DNA of 64,000 bases from an uncultured Clostridium sp. (GTDB lineage: Bacteria; Bacillota; Clostridia; TANB77; CAG-508). Shown here in pieces: positions 25,419 to 35,014 of this stretch (positions within the stretch are counted from its first letter, which is position 1; the number at the start of each line of letters is the position of its first letter). The position numbers and the translations under genes are program-made. Where the stretch lies: assembly GCA_947569365.1 (NCBI GenBank), contig CANOSM010000008.1:1-64000 (forward strand), given 5' to 3'. Under the pieces are notes generated by a model, which was given only the letters and a program-made list of their open reading frames with translations, was not told the origin of the DNA and did no database searches.

Positions 25419-28382
25419 ATGTTTAAAGATAGAAAAAATTTTTTAAATAATATGTTATTTATTTCAATAATATTATTGATGATATTAGAATTAATAAGAA
25501 ACTTTGAATGGATAGGTTACTTTTCAGAAGTAACTAGAATACTCTCAATAATAGCCATGCCAATAATGATGATATTATTTGGTATATTACTAAGAGAGGA
25601 AAAAACGCACATATCAAATTTATTTAAGAGAGGATTTTTGATATATTTTATATTGCAAATTGTACATATGCTTATATATGCAATTTGTAAAAAAGAAAAT
25701 CCAGGATACTTTATGTTTAATCCATACTACATTTCATGGATTTTCATAGCTATACCAGTATATACACTAATAATGGACAAACTTGGAAAAGAGAATCATA
25801 TTTTATTTACTACTACAATAATTGCATTATGTTTAACCATTGATGGAAGTATAAACTCTGATTTAATATGTAAACTTATAATGTACTTGCCATTTTTTGT
25901 ACTTGGTTGGAAATATGAAAAAGAAATAGATCCTATCCCAAAAGGAAAAATAGCAACATTAGTGAAAATAATTCTTTTAGGAGTTATATTATATGTATTT
26001 AATATAATAGATACAGAAAACATAATAATTTCATCTGTTAAAACAACTGAAAATGCAGTACAAATTACAACATTAAAACTTATGCTATATGCAATAAGTT
26101 CAATAACTTTTTCAGTAGTTGTAGATTTATTTATGAATTTACAATTATTAAATAAAAAATATAAATTTAATATTATTAATGTATTAATAATAGGACCTGT
26201 AGTAAATAATATTTTATTACAAACAAAATATACAAGCTTTATTAATTCCACATATTCAAGTATTATATTAGTACTAACAGGAATATTTATAACATATTTA
26301 CTTGCATATGTTAATTTCTATAAAATAATAGATAAGATTATAGAAGTGTTTAAAGATAGAAAAGATAAAAGAGCTACTAGAAAAGAAGAAAAATTAAAGA
26401 AAAAAGGAAAATATGAACCAGAAAGATTAATAAATCCACCAGATGGAATTTTTACAAAATTAGTAAACTCAAATATTCTAATAATCATTTTTGGTATTGT
26501 AATATTTTTAAAAGCTATTATGTTTTATAAATATACTGTTTATAAAGATATAGTAATACCAGAACATGAAATATGGTATAATGCTTCATTTATATTAATG
26601 TTCTTAGTACCAGTATTATTAATAAATAATAATAAAATTAGATATGTATGTATATTACTTTTAGATTTATTTATAAGTGTAGTATTTTTTGCAGATGAAT
26701 TATATTATTCATATTCATCTATGGTCATTTCTGTAAATCAAGCAGGAAATATAAGATATATTAAGGAAATATTAGATACTGTAAAATATCTTTTAAATAT
26801 AAGACAGATATTATATTTTATTGATATAGCTATATTTATAGGATTATTAAAATTCATAAAATATAAGGATATTAGAAAAGGAACAAAAGATAGAGGATAT
26901 AAAAATATACTAGTTTCCTTATTAATTATATATATGTGTATAGGAAATATAGTGTCTCTTTGTGAATTTGTATATAATGCACCATATAATAATAATTACC
27001 AAATATCTGAAGGAACTATATTTGGATATCATTTAAATGATTTAAAAATGTTCTTTAATATAAGTGGAAATACTAAATACAAAACAAAAGAAGAAATAGA
27101 TGTAGCATATGATGAAATTAAAAAATATTATAGTGAAAATTATAAAGAGAAAAATAAAGGAATAGCAAAGGGAAAAAATTGTATAGTACTTCAATTAGAA
27201 TCAATCCAAGAATTTTTATATAATGCAAAAATAAATGGGAAAGAAATAACACCAAATATAAACAAATTCTTAGATGAAAATGTTCATATAACAAATATGC
27301 AATCACAAAGTTATACATCAACAGCTGACTCAGAATTTGCTGTTCAAACATCATTATATCCTCTTGAAAATGGATTATCATTCTCAAAATATTGGAATGT
27401 GGAGTATGAAGATCTATTTTCTATAATGACAAATAATGATTATCATACTGTATATATGCATGGAAATGAAGGATCATTTTGGAATAGAGAAAAAGTATAT
27501 AATAATTTTGATATTGATGAAATTGATTTTATAGAACATTTTGAAGATAAAAGTGAGTATATAATGGGATATTTATCAGATGAACTACTATATAAACAAG
27601 CAGTATCAGATATTAAAGAATATAAAGAGCCATTTTTTATGAATATTTTATCAGCATCTTCACATACAGGATTTACATTAGATGGATTATCAGATGAAAA
27701 AAGAAATAAAATAGTTACAATAGATGTAGGAGACTATAAAGGAACTGTTATAGGGAATTATCTAGAATCTGCAAATTATGCTGATTATCAATTTGGAAAG
27801 TTTATTAATGAATTAAAAAAGAATAAAGTATATGATGATACAGTAATATTAATATTTGGTGATCATTATGGAGTAAGAGAAGATGAATGGTCATTATATG
27901 ATTATTTAAAAAAAGAATGTAATATAGAATTAAATGATATACAAAGAAAAATTAATTTTACAAATGTACTAGCTGGAATTCACATTCCAGGAGTGAAATC
28001 AGGAGTTATAAATAAACCTGTAAGTAAACTTGATATAAAACCAACAATACTAAGTTTATTAGGAATAGAAGCTGAAGAAACAGATATTACTTTAGGAATG
28101 AGTATATTTAGTAATAAACCATATGCTTCTACAAATGAATATACAATAATTACAAAAGATATGTACTTTGATTCACAAAAGTGGTATTATATAAAAAATG
28201 GAGAGGAAGTTGATTTAGAAACTTTAGATGATAAGGAAAGATATAAGCTAGAAAGTTATGTAAATAATTTAGATATAGAGCTTGGAATATCAACTTCAGT
28301 TCCAATAGTATATAAAACAAGTGGAGAAACTGAGGATAAGGAAGAAAATATAACTGAAAATAATGTTATAGTAGCAGAATAA
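25419..28382 (+). CDS. LTA synthase family protein with extra N-terminal membrane domain
   Basis: 987 residues, far longer than ordinary LtaS (about 650). The first 310 residues form a roughly ten-span domain resembling TraX/acyltransferase-3 membrane proteins. A Lys-rich cytoplasmic linker (about 310-350) leads to the standard five-span LtaS region and the extracellular sulfatase-like domain. The latter shows the nucleophile Thr in QSYTSTADSEFAVQ, the HGNEGSFWNR motif and the metal site IFGDHYG. LtaS polymerises glycerol phosphate from phosphatidylglycerol into lipoteichoic acid. The fused domain might modify the polymer or its anchor, which is inference. A glycosyltransferase gene follows 23 bp later. 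Confidence 0.85.
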   Translation: MFKDRKNFLNNMLFISIILLMILELIRNFEWIGYFSEVTRILSIIAMPIMMILFGILLREEKTHISNLFKRGFLIYFILQIVHMLIYAICKKENPGYFMFNPYYISWIFIAIPVYTLIMDKLGKENHILFTTTIIALCLTIDGSINSDLICKLIMYLPFFVLGWKYEKEIDPIPKGKIATLVKIILLGVILYVFNIIDTENIIISSVKTTENAVQITTLKLMLYAISSITFSVVVDLFMNLQLLNKKYKFNIINVLIIGPVVNNILLQTKYTSFINSTYSSIILVLTGIFITYLLAYVNFYKIIDKIIEVFKDRKDKRATRKEEKLKKKGKYEPERLINPPDGIFTKLVNSNILIIIFGIVIFLKAIMFYKYTVYKDIVIPEHEIWYNASFILMFLVPVLLINNNKIRYVCILLLDLFISVVFFADELYYSYSSMVISVNQAGNIRYIKEILDTVKYLLNIRQILYFIDIAIFIGLLKFIKYKDIRKGTKDRGYKNILVSLLIIYMCIGNIVSLCEFVYNAPYNNNYQISEGTIFGYHLNDLKMFFNISGNTKYKTKEEIDVAYDEIKKYYSENYKEKNKGIAKGKNCIVLQLESIQEFLYNAKINGKEITPNINKFLDENVHITNMQSQSYTSTADSEFAVQTSLYPLENGLSFSKYWNVEYEDLFSIMTNNDYHTVYMHGNEGSFWNREKVYNNFDIDEIDFIEHFEDKSEYIMGYLSDELLYKQAVSDIKEYKEPFFMNILSASSHTGFTLDGLSDEKRNKIVTIDVGDYKGTVIGNYLESANYADYQFGKFINELKKNKVYDDTVILIFGDHYGVREDEWSLYDYLKKECNIELNDIQRKINFTNVLAGIHIPGVKSGVINKPVSKLDIKPTILSLLGIEAEETDITLGMSIFSNKPYASTNEYTIITKDMYFDSQKWYYIKNGEEVDLETLDDKERYKLESYVNNLDIELGISTSVPIVYKTSGETEDKEENITENNVIVAE

Positions 28383-28405
28383 ATTAATTAAGTGATGGAG
28401 GATGT

Positions 28406-29347
28406 ATGGAAAAGATATCAATAGTTGTACCATGTTATAATGAAGAAGATGCATTGAAAATATTTTATGATAAAATAACAGAAATATCAGAAAAGATAGA
28501 CGCCAATTTTGAATATGTTTTTGTAGATGATGGATCAAGTGATAATACATTAAATGAGATGAAACAATTAAGTAAAAAAGATGAAAGAGTAAAATTTGTA
28601 TCTTTTTCTAGAAACTTTGGAAAAGAATCTGCAATGTATGCAGGTCTTAAAAAAGCTACAGGAGATTATGTAGCTTTAATGGATGTAGATTTGCAAGACC
28701 CACCAGAACTTTTAGAAGAGATGTATAAAACAGTAAGATCAGGAGAATATGATTGTGTAGCAACAAAAAGAAAGACAAGAAAAGGTGAGCCAATAATAAG
28801 ATCATTATTCTCAAAAATGTTTTATAAATTGATAAATAAAATGACTACTACAGAGATAATAGATGGAGCAAGAGATTATAGACTAATGTCAAGAAAAATG
28901 GTAGATAGTGTATTAGAACTTTCAGAATATAATAGATTCTCTAAAGGAATATTTAGTTGGGTAGGATATAAAACAAAATGGTTGTCATATAACAATATAG
29001 AAAGATCTGCAGGGAAGACAAAATGGAACTTTTGGAAGTTATTTAAATATTCTATAGAAGGAATAACATCTTTTTCAACTATACCATTAGTAATGTCAGC
29101 TGTATTTGGTATGTTACTTTGCTTAGTATCATTTATTATGATATTAATAATAATTGGAAAAACCTTAATATATGGTGATCCAGTCTCAGGCTGGCCATCT
29201 ACTGTATGTATAATACTTTTTGTAAGTGGTATACAATTATTCTTTTTAGGAATAATTGGAGAATATATGGCAAAGGCTTATATGGAAATTAAAAATAGAC
29301 CTATATATATAGTAAAAGAAACAGAAGAAGATATAAAAAATAAATAG
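28406..29347 (+). CDS. Family 2 glycosyltransferase (GtrB/DPM1-like)
   Basis: 313 residues. GT-A domain (about 1-220) with VPCYNEEDAL, the DDGSSDNT motif and the metal-binding MDVDLQDPPE. Two C-terminal membrane spans (about 235-300) follow, typical of undecaprenyl-phosphate glycosyltransferases such as GtrB/YkcC. It probably loads a sugar on a lipid carrier for decorating teichoic acid or other wall polymers, given the LTA synthase upstream. Confidence 0.92.
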   Translation: MEKISIVVPCYNEEDALKIFYDKITEISEKIDANFEYVFVDDGSSDNTLNEMKQLSKKDERVKFVSFSRNFGKESAMYAGLKKATGDYVALMDVDLQDPPELLEEMYKTVRSGEYDCVATKRKTRKGEPIIRSLFSKMFYKLINKMTTTEIIDGARDYRLMSRKMVDSVLELSEYNRFSKGIFSWVGYKTKWLSYNNIERSAGKTKWNFWKLFKYSIEGITSFSTIPLVMSAVFGMLLCLVSFIMILIIIGKTLIYGDPVSGWPSTVCIILFVSGIQLFFLGIIGEYMAKAYMEIKNRPIYIVKETEEDIKNK

Positions 29348-29353
29348 TAATAT

Positions 29354-29400
29354 AAAGTAATAATATGGATATGAATTATTTCTGTATTATTACTTTATTT
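29354..29400 (+). terminator. Terminator after the glycosyltransferase gene
   Basis: AAAGTAATAATA/TATTATTACTTT inverted repeat, followed by ATTTATTTT. Confidence 0.65.
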
Positions 29401-29527
29401 ATTTTGTAAAAGCATATATATATATATAATGAAAGATTAGTTTAAAAAGTAAAATCCACATAGTATAAAATTTTGAATGTATAAGAAAAAATCTTATACT
29501 GTTAACATAATAAAATTACTATATTAT

Positions 29528-29556
29528 TTGCAAAACGATAAAAAATAAAGTATAAT
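29528..29556 (+). promoter_or_regulatory. Promoter of the 29583 gene
   Basis: TTGCAA - 17 nt - TATAAT, 26 bp before the start codon. Confidence 0.65.
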
Positions 29557-29582
29557 AAATGTAATACTTAGGAGGTATATAT

Positions 29583-30035
29583 ATGGAGATAAGAGAAATA
29601 AGAAAGCTAGTTCGGAAGACGGTTAATACACCAAAATACAATCCAAGCAAATGGAAGCATGCCATTAATTCTGGATGCTATCCATATGCTGTAAATTTGT
29701 TTATAGATGAATTTTTACTAATAGGTAGCATAATAGGTAAACCATGTAAATATAATTCGAATGATAAGGAATTAGTAAATACACTTATAGAAGAGCTTAA
29801 CTACATAGGATACAATGTTAAGGAAATAAGAATTGAAGATAGAATAGAAGAGGGTGAACTAAAAATCTATCTTCAAAGGGAAATGATAACAGGGTACTAT
29901 CATTTCTTAAGACAAGATGCTGATGGGAATTGGTCACACAAATTCCCTGGTGAAATACCTATAGTAGAGGAGAACTTTAAAGCAGATATAAATATTAGTG
30001 GATGGTGTTTCTGCTTATCAAAAAAGGTCAGCTAA
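29583..30035 (+). CDS. Unrecognised 150-residue protein with an in-frame CGG
   Basis: It has its own promoter, a strong aggagg RBS and a terminator, so it is a monocistronic gene. It is soluble, with a conserved-looking YNPSKW...GCYPYAVN segment (about 20-40) and a C-terminal YYHFLRQDADGNWSHKFPG segment. I do not know the family; the C-Y-x-Y-A-x-N pattern occurs in small clostridial and phage proteins. Codon 11 is CGG followed by A, but here the zero frame stays open and a +1 shift would end quickly, so CGG must be read as sense. It may be an acquired gene. Confidence 0.65.
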   Translation: MEIREIRKLVRKTVNTPKYNPSKWKHAINSGCYPYAVNLFIDEFLLIGSIIGKPCKYNSNDKELVNTLIEELNYIGYNVKEIRIEDRIEEGELKIYLQREMITGYYHFLRQDADGNWSHKFPGEIPIVEENFKADINISGWCFCLSKKVS

Positions 30036-30050
30036 TGCTAGCTTTTTTTA
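30024..30050 (+). terminator. Short terminator overlapping the 29583 stop
   Basis: AGCTA/TAGCT hairpin flanked by A-run and seven T. Confidence 0.6.
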
Positions 30051-30150
30051 GATTATAAATTATTTATATATAAATTGTAAAATAAAAATTCTAAAATGGA
30101 TTAATTTTTTAATTAACCTAATTTTTGTTTATATAAATTAAATAAAAACG

Positions 30151-30179
30151 TTTACAAAATATTTTATAAAATATATAAT
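30151..30179 (+). promoter_or_regulatory. Promoter of the PstS-like operon
   Basis: TTTACA - 17 nt - TATAAT, 23 bp before the start codon. Confidence 0.6.
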
Positions 30180-30202
30180 TTATACATGGTGGAGGATAAG
30201 AT

Positions 30203-31150
30203 ATGAAAAAAAGTTTAGGTATAATTATTCCAATATTAATAGTTATGATAGTATCTGCATTTTGTATTAGTTCTTATTATTTTTCTTATAAAGAGATAAA
30301 GAAAAGTAAAGAACAAGTAAATATGTCTGAAAAAACTTCTAACCAGTATGCATTTACTGTAGATACATATCCGAAAATTATGTCAATATCTCCTCTACAA
30401 ATTCTTATAGAGAAATATTATAGATCATATACAGGAAATGAATTAGAAAGCTCATATAATGAAACATCTGATGAAATATTAAAAAAATTGATTAGTAATG
30501 AAATTGAGATAGCAATTTTGCCAACTCTTACAAAAGAACAAATAGAACTTGCAAGAAAAAGTAATATACAACTTGAAACATTTGAAATCATAAAAGATGC
30601 ACTAGTATTTATGACAAATAGTTCAAATATAGTAAATGATATAAAAGAAGAAGACTTAGTAAAAATATATAATGGAAATATAAAAAACTGGAAAGATATA
30701 AAAGGTGAAGATATAGAAATAAAAGCATATCAAAAACCAGAAAAGTCATTTATTCAAAATTATATGATATCAAATATAATGAAAGATAAAAAAATAATTA
30801 ATAAACTAACTGAAAATATTATTAAAGAAAACAGTGCTATTGCAAATATGAACTCAGAATATTATGGAGAAAATGGAAGAATTGGTTATACTTTATACAA
30901 TTATTATAACTTTATGTATAATGATATATCAAATGGTGTAGTAAACTCAGACAAGCTTCTATCTATAAATAATATTGCTCCAACATATGAAAATATTGCT
31001 TCTGGAGACTATCCATATACAATAACTTATTATATTGTAATAAATGCTTCTCAGCCACAAGATGGTAGTGTAAGAAAATGGATAGCAAATGTTATATCAG
31101 AAGATGGAAAAAATATTGCTAAGGAGGCGGGATATATTGCAAATAGGTAA
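30203..31150 (+). CDS. PstS-like substrate-binding protein
   Basis: 315 residues with an N-terminal signal anchor (about 5-25) and no clear lipobox. The periplasmic-binding fold resembles phosphate-binding PstS (IYNGNIKNWKDIKGEDIEI, then KPEKS in place of the usual ligand loop). No pst transporter genes follow, so the role could be sensing or an orphan binding function. RBS ggagg. The downstream gene starts inside its 3' end. Confidence 0.75.
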   Translation: MKKSLGIIIPILIVMIVSAFCISSYYFSYKEIKKSKEQVNMSEKTSNQYAFTVDTYPKIMSISPLQILIEKYYRSYTGNELESSYNETSDEILKKLISNEIEIAILPTLTKEQIELARKSNIQLETFEIIKDALVFMTNSSNIVNDIKEEDLVKIYNGNIKNWKDIKGEDIEIKAYQKPEKSFIQNYMISNIMKDKKIINKLTENIIKENSAIANMNSEYYGENGRIGYTLYNYYNFMYNDISNGVVNSDKLLSINNIAPTYENIASGDYPYTITYYIVINASQPQDGSVRKWIANVISEDGKNIAKEAGYIANR

Positions 31151-32744
31151 AAAAACAGTCATTTTTTTATTGATATTTTCAATAATTTCTATTTCTATAA
31201 CAATAGCTACAATATTATACACAAAACACACATGGACAGATCCATCATCAGCTGTAATATTAGAAAATAAAGAAACATCAATTAATAATAATGACAATAA
31301 TAATAGTTCAAATCTTCAAATAGATACAGTAAGTAATGATATGACAAGTCTAAATGAAACATATAAAACAAATGCATTAACTATAAAAAATAATGTCTAT
31401 AGAAATGCAAACCCTATACAAGGAACAAAGTATAGTGAAAGACTAAAGATAACTTATCCTGAAATTTTAGGGTTAGCTGATATAAATATAAGAACCAATA
31501 TAAATAATGAAATAAGAGAAAAAGTATTTTCTATGTATAGTGAAGATGAATTAAATAATAATAATATTCATCATATAGAAATATCAGCTACAATTACAGC
31601 AAGTTTTTCAGATGTCTTATCTGTAAAAATAATGTCTATAAGAAAATATTCAGATGGAACCAAAAAAGAAGAATATTCAGGATTAAACTATACTCTTGAA
31701 AATGGTGAACAAATAAAATTCAAAAATTTATTTATAGTAGGTGCTAGTATAAAAAATATATTAAGACATAGTGCATATAATTCTTTTGCATGGGAATATA
31801 AAAATGATAAAATAACAAATATGAAAAATATAAATTATAGCAATATAGATGATATGGTATTTAAAGCACTAAATGATTATTCAAAAAACGAAAATCAGAT
31901 ATATTGGTTTGACGAAAAGAAAATTAGTATACAACTATCTGGGAAGATAATTGAAATACCAATGATAGAATCTTATGAACAAATCGCAATTTATAAAAAA
32001 TATGTTTCAGGAAAGCAATTATATTCAACTACTTCAATAGCAAACAATGTGCCATTATTTGTTGACAGAGATGAATATTCTGTAATGGATATATATATGG
32101 TAATAGAGGATAATTTAATAATAGATATTAGTTTAAATGCATCAAAAATAGACACATCTATGCCATCAATTAATACAGCACTAGAAAATTATAAAAAGGC
32201 ATTAAATGATTCTATGGAAAATTTAAAAAAATATAGTAAAGAAAATAAGAGCGAATATACATATTTTATATCAAGAATAACAGCAGAAACAGATTTACAA
32301 AATAATAAATTAATATTTAAAGAAGATACATATAGATATATTGCAAATAGTAAGACACAATATGAAGTATATATAACATCACCAATATTAAATACTAAAA
32401 GGACTTCTTTATATGGAAAAAGTAAAACAAAATTTGATTTAGATAGAGACAAAATAAAAATACAGAAGTTGACAAATGTGGTAGAATATAATTTAACAAC
32501 AGGTGAATTATATGGAAAGAACAAAGTAGAAGAAAATAATAATACTAATGAAGAAAACAATAATAACCAAAATAATGAAAATAATGATCAAAATAAAGTA
32601 AATACAAATGAGACAAATAGTGTACAAGGAAACAATAATACAGTTGATAATAGTTCAAATACAACGAATAATAATGTAGAAAATAACGTTGTAGATAATA
32701 ATGGAGATGAGGATGATGATGAAAGCACAAGAGTTATATTCTAA
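31137..32744 (+). CDS. Membrane-anchored extracytoplasmic protein with Asn-rich tail
   Basis: 535 residues. I chose a TTG at 31137 because aaggagg lies 9 nt upstream, giving MQIGKKTVIF and one membrane span (about 6-28). The ATG at 31089 has no RBS. The body of about 430 residues has no family I can name. The last 75 residues are Asn/Glu-rich and end in the acidic DEDDDESTRVIF. It overlaps the preceding PstS-like gene and the following P-loop gene, implying a coupled operon. Confidence 0.7.
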   Translation: MQIGKKTVIFLLIFSIISISITIATILYTKHTWTDPSSAVILENKETSINNNDNNNSSNLQIDTVSNDMTSLNETYKTNALTIKNNVYRNANPIQGTKYSERLKITYPEILGLADINIRTNINNEIREKVFSMYSEDELNNNNIHHIEISATITASFSDVLSVKIMSIRKYSDGTKKEEYSGLNYTLENGEQIKFKNLFIVGASIKNILRHSAYNSFAWEYKNDKITNMKNINYSNIDDMVFKALNDYSKNENQIYWFDEKKISIQLSGKIIEIPMIESYEQIAIYKKYVSGKQLYSTTSIANNVPLFVDRDEYSVMDIYMVIEDNLIIDISLNASKIDTSMPSINTALENYKKALNDSMENLKKYSKENKSEYTYFISRITAETDLQNNKLIFKEDTYRYIANSKTQYEVYITSPILNTKRTSLYGKSKTKFDLDRDKIKIQKLTNVVEYNLTTGELYGKNKVEENNNTNEENNNNQNNENNDQNKVNTNETNSVQGNNNTVDNSSNTTNNNVENNVVDNNGDEDDDESTRVIF

Positions 32745-33624
32745 AATAAAAAATGAAAAAATAATGTCTTTTTTTCAAACAAAAACTTATGCATTTATAG
32801 GACCATCTGGTACAGGAAAAAGCTATAGAGCACAAATGGTAGCAGGAGAAAAAGGTATAGAATATATAATTGATGATGGATTATTAATTAAAGGAAATCA
32901 AGTCTTAGCTGGTATTTCAGCTAAAAAAGCTCCAACTAAAATAGAAACAGTTAAAAATGCTCTTTTTATTAATGAAGAAAGAAAAGATGAAATGCAAAAA
33001 TTTATAAAAAAGAGCAGAATTGATAAAATATTAATTTTAGGAACATCTGATGGAATGGTAGATAAAATAGCTGCAAATTTAGGTCTTCCTGCTATATCAG
33101 AGCGAATTTATATTCATGAAGTAGCTACTGAAGAAGAAATGGAGACAGCCAGAAAAATAAGAACAACACAAGGAAAACATGTAATACCTGTTCCAACATT
33201 TGAGATAAAGAAAGATTTTTCAGGATATTTATTAGATCCACTTCAAATTTTCAAATCAAAAGGAAAAGATGAACAGCCATATATTTCGGAAAAATCAATA
33301 ATAAGGCCTACATTTAGTTATCTTGGCAAATTTACTATATCAGACAGTGTATTTAAAGATATAATTATAAATGTTGCTGCGAAAGTTCCAGGAGTCCATA
33401 AAATACTAAAAATTAGAATAGACAGTACCTCAAAAGAAATAGGAGGAGTACGTATATATATGGAAGTTTCAGTTAATTTTGGAACTAATATAGTAGAAAC
33501 TTTAAATAGACTAAAAAAAGATGCAAGAAGAGAAATAGAAAATCTTACAGCAATGTATGTAGCAAATGTTGAAATTGTTGCAAAACATATAAATATACCA
33601 GATAATATTTCTGATAAAAAATAG
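32713..33624 (+). CDS. P-loop ATPase fused to an Asp23-like domain
   Basis: About 303 residues. Several ATGs occur in a row (32701-32719); 32713 or 32719 fit the ggag/gagg RBS best. The Walker A GPSGTGKS is near residue 28. A nucleotide-binding region follows to about 200. The C-terminal 100 residues form an Asp23-like domain (FTISDSVFKDIIINVAAKVPGV...VEIVAKHI). It precedes cmk. The function is unknown. ATP use and a link to envelope stress proteins are inferred from domains. Confidence 0.75.
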   Translation: MMMKAQELYSKIKNEKIMSFFQTKTYAFIGPSGTGKSYRAQMVAGEKGIEYIIDDGLLIKGNQVLAGISAKKAPTKIETVKNALFINEERKDEMQKFIKKSRIDKILILGTSDGMVDKIAANLGLPAISERIYIHEVATEEEMETARKIRTTQGKHVIPVPTFEIKKDFSGYLLDPLQIFKSKGKDEQPYISEKSIIRPTFSYLGKFTISDSVFKDIIINVAAKVPGVHKILKIRIDSTSKEIGGVRIYMEVSVNFGTNIVETLNRLKKDARREIENLTAMYVANVEIVAKHINIPDNISDKK

Positions 33625-33637
33625 GAGGAAAATATAA

Positions 33638-34303
33638 ATGATAGTAGCCATAGATGGACCTGCAGGAAGCGGAAAAGGAACAGTTACAAAAATAATAGCA
33701 AATAGGTTAGGATTAGTAAATCTTGATACAGGAATTGCATATAGATGTGCAGCAATTAAAGTATTAGATAATAATCTAGAAATAGATGATGAGGAGAAAA
33801 TTCCAAAGATTGCAGATGACATGAATATTGAATTGAAAAAGGAAAATGATGAAGAAAAAGTATTCTTAAATGGAATTGATGTTACAAAAAGAATTAGATC
33901 AAAAGAAGTAAATAATATAGTATCTGAAGTATCAAGAATAGTGCAACTAAGAATTCGTATAACAGATTTATTAAGAAAAATGGCAGAAGGAAAAGATGTA
34001 GTTATGGAAGGTAGAGATATTACTACATATGTATTTCCAAATGCAGAGGTAAAGATATATTTAGATGCAAAAGCAGAAGAAAGAGCAAAAAGAAGATATA
34101 AAGAAAATATAGAAAAAGGGATAGAAACATCGTATGAAGAAGTGTTAGAAAATGTTATTAGAAGAGATACAAATGATAAAAATAAAAAAGTTGGAGCATT
34201 GAAAATTGCAGATGATGCTATAGTTATAGATACAACATCAAAAACAATAAAAGAAGTTGCAGATGAGATTGAAAGAGTAATAAAAACTAAAATAACTAAA
34301 TAG
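33638..34303 (+). CDS. cmk: Cytidylate kinase
   Basis: 221 residues. It phosphorylates CMP/dCMP. P-loop DGPAGSGKGT (about 5-14), the LDTGIAYRC segment, and GRDITTYVFPNAEVKIYLDA with RAKRRY are family signatures. It is followed by a PlsC-type acyltransferase, a frequent clostridial pairing. RBS aggagg. Confidence 0.96.
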   Translation: MIVAIDGPAGSGKGTVTKIIANRLGLVNLDTGIAYRCAAIKVLDNNLEIDDEEKIPKIADDMNIELKKENDEEKVFLNGIDVTKRIRSKEVNNIVSEVSRIVQLRIRITDLLRKMAEGKDVVMEGRDITTYVFPNAEVKIYLDAKAEERAKRRYKENIEKGIETSYEEVLENVIRRDTNDKNKKVGALKIADDAIVIDTTSKTIKEVADEIERVIKTKITK

Positions 34304-34330
34304 TTATTTTAAAAAACATAGGAGGAAAAA

Positions 34331-34954
34331 ATGATTAGGAGATTTATGCAAGAATTGCTAAAAAAGATTTGCTATATCATTGTTAAAATTGTATATAGAG
34401 TAAAAGTTGAGGGTATAGAAAACATACCTGATAATGAAGGTGTTATTATTTGTGGAAATCATATTCATGCACTTGATGCACCTATATTAATAATAATGAG
34501 TAAAAGACAAATATGTTTTATGGCAAAAGAAGAGATATTTAAAAATATATTATTTAGATGGCTTGGTAAACTATATGGAATTATACCAGTAAATAGAGAT
34601 AAAAAAGATACAGAAGCAATAAAAAAAGCTTTATTAGTATTAAAAGAAAATAAAGTATTAGGAATTTATCCAGAAGGAACAAGAAATGGATTAGAAAAAG
34701 GAGTAAAGCCAAAAAACGGTGCTGTAAATATAGCAATTAGAACAAAAACAAAGATAGTACCTTTTTCAGTAAAAGGAGATTTTAAACCATTTAAAAAAAT
34801 AAAATATACTTTTGGAGAACCAATGGACTTTTCGGGATACAAAGTAAATGCACATGATAAAGAAGTAGTAGAGATATTAACAAATGAATTAATGGCTAAG
34901 ATAGTAGAGCTTAGAGATAAAGATGAAAAAATGAATATTAATATAACAAAATGA
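34331..34954 (+). CDS. plsC: 1-acyl-sn-glycerol-3-phosphate acyltransferase
   Basis: 207 residues. It makes phosphatidic acid. The catalytic HxxxxD is in CGNHIHALDAP (about 45). The acceptor-binding motif is YPEGTRNG. The hydrophobic N-terminus associates with the membrane. RBS aggagg. PlsY (39503) and GpsA (40189) in this window supply its substrate. Confidence 0.93.
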   Translation: MIRRFMQELLKKICYIIVKIVYRVKVEGIENIPDNEGVIICGNHIHALDAPILIIMSKRQICFMAKEEIFKNILFRWLGKLYGIIPVNRDKKDTEAIKKALLVLKENKVLGIYPEGTRNGLEKGVKPKNGAVNIAIRTKTKIVPFSVKGDFKPFKKIKYTFGEPMDFSGYKVNAHDKEVVEILTNELMAKIVELRDKDEKMNINITK

Positions 34955-34988
34955 CACATTTGCTTTAATAAGCAATGTGTCATTTTAT
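34950..34988 (+). terminator. Terminator of the cmk-plsC operon
   Basis: ATGACACAT-TTGCTT pairs with AAGCAA-TGTGTCAT, followed by TTTTA. It overlaps the plsC stop codon. Confidence 0.8.
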
Positions 34989-35014
34989 ACTTATATTAAC
35001 TAAATTAATGTGAT

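Noticed and set aside
31089-31137. ATG at 31089 as start of the Asn-rich protein (would include a CGG codon)
   Set aside because: No RBS precedes it, whereas aaggagg is 9 nt before the in-frame TTG at 31137, and the product then begins with a proper membrane anchor.
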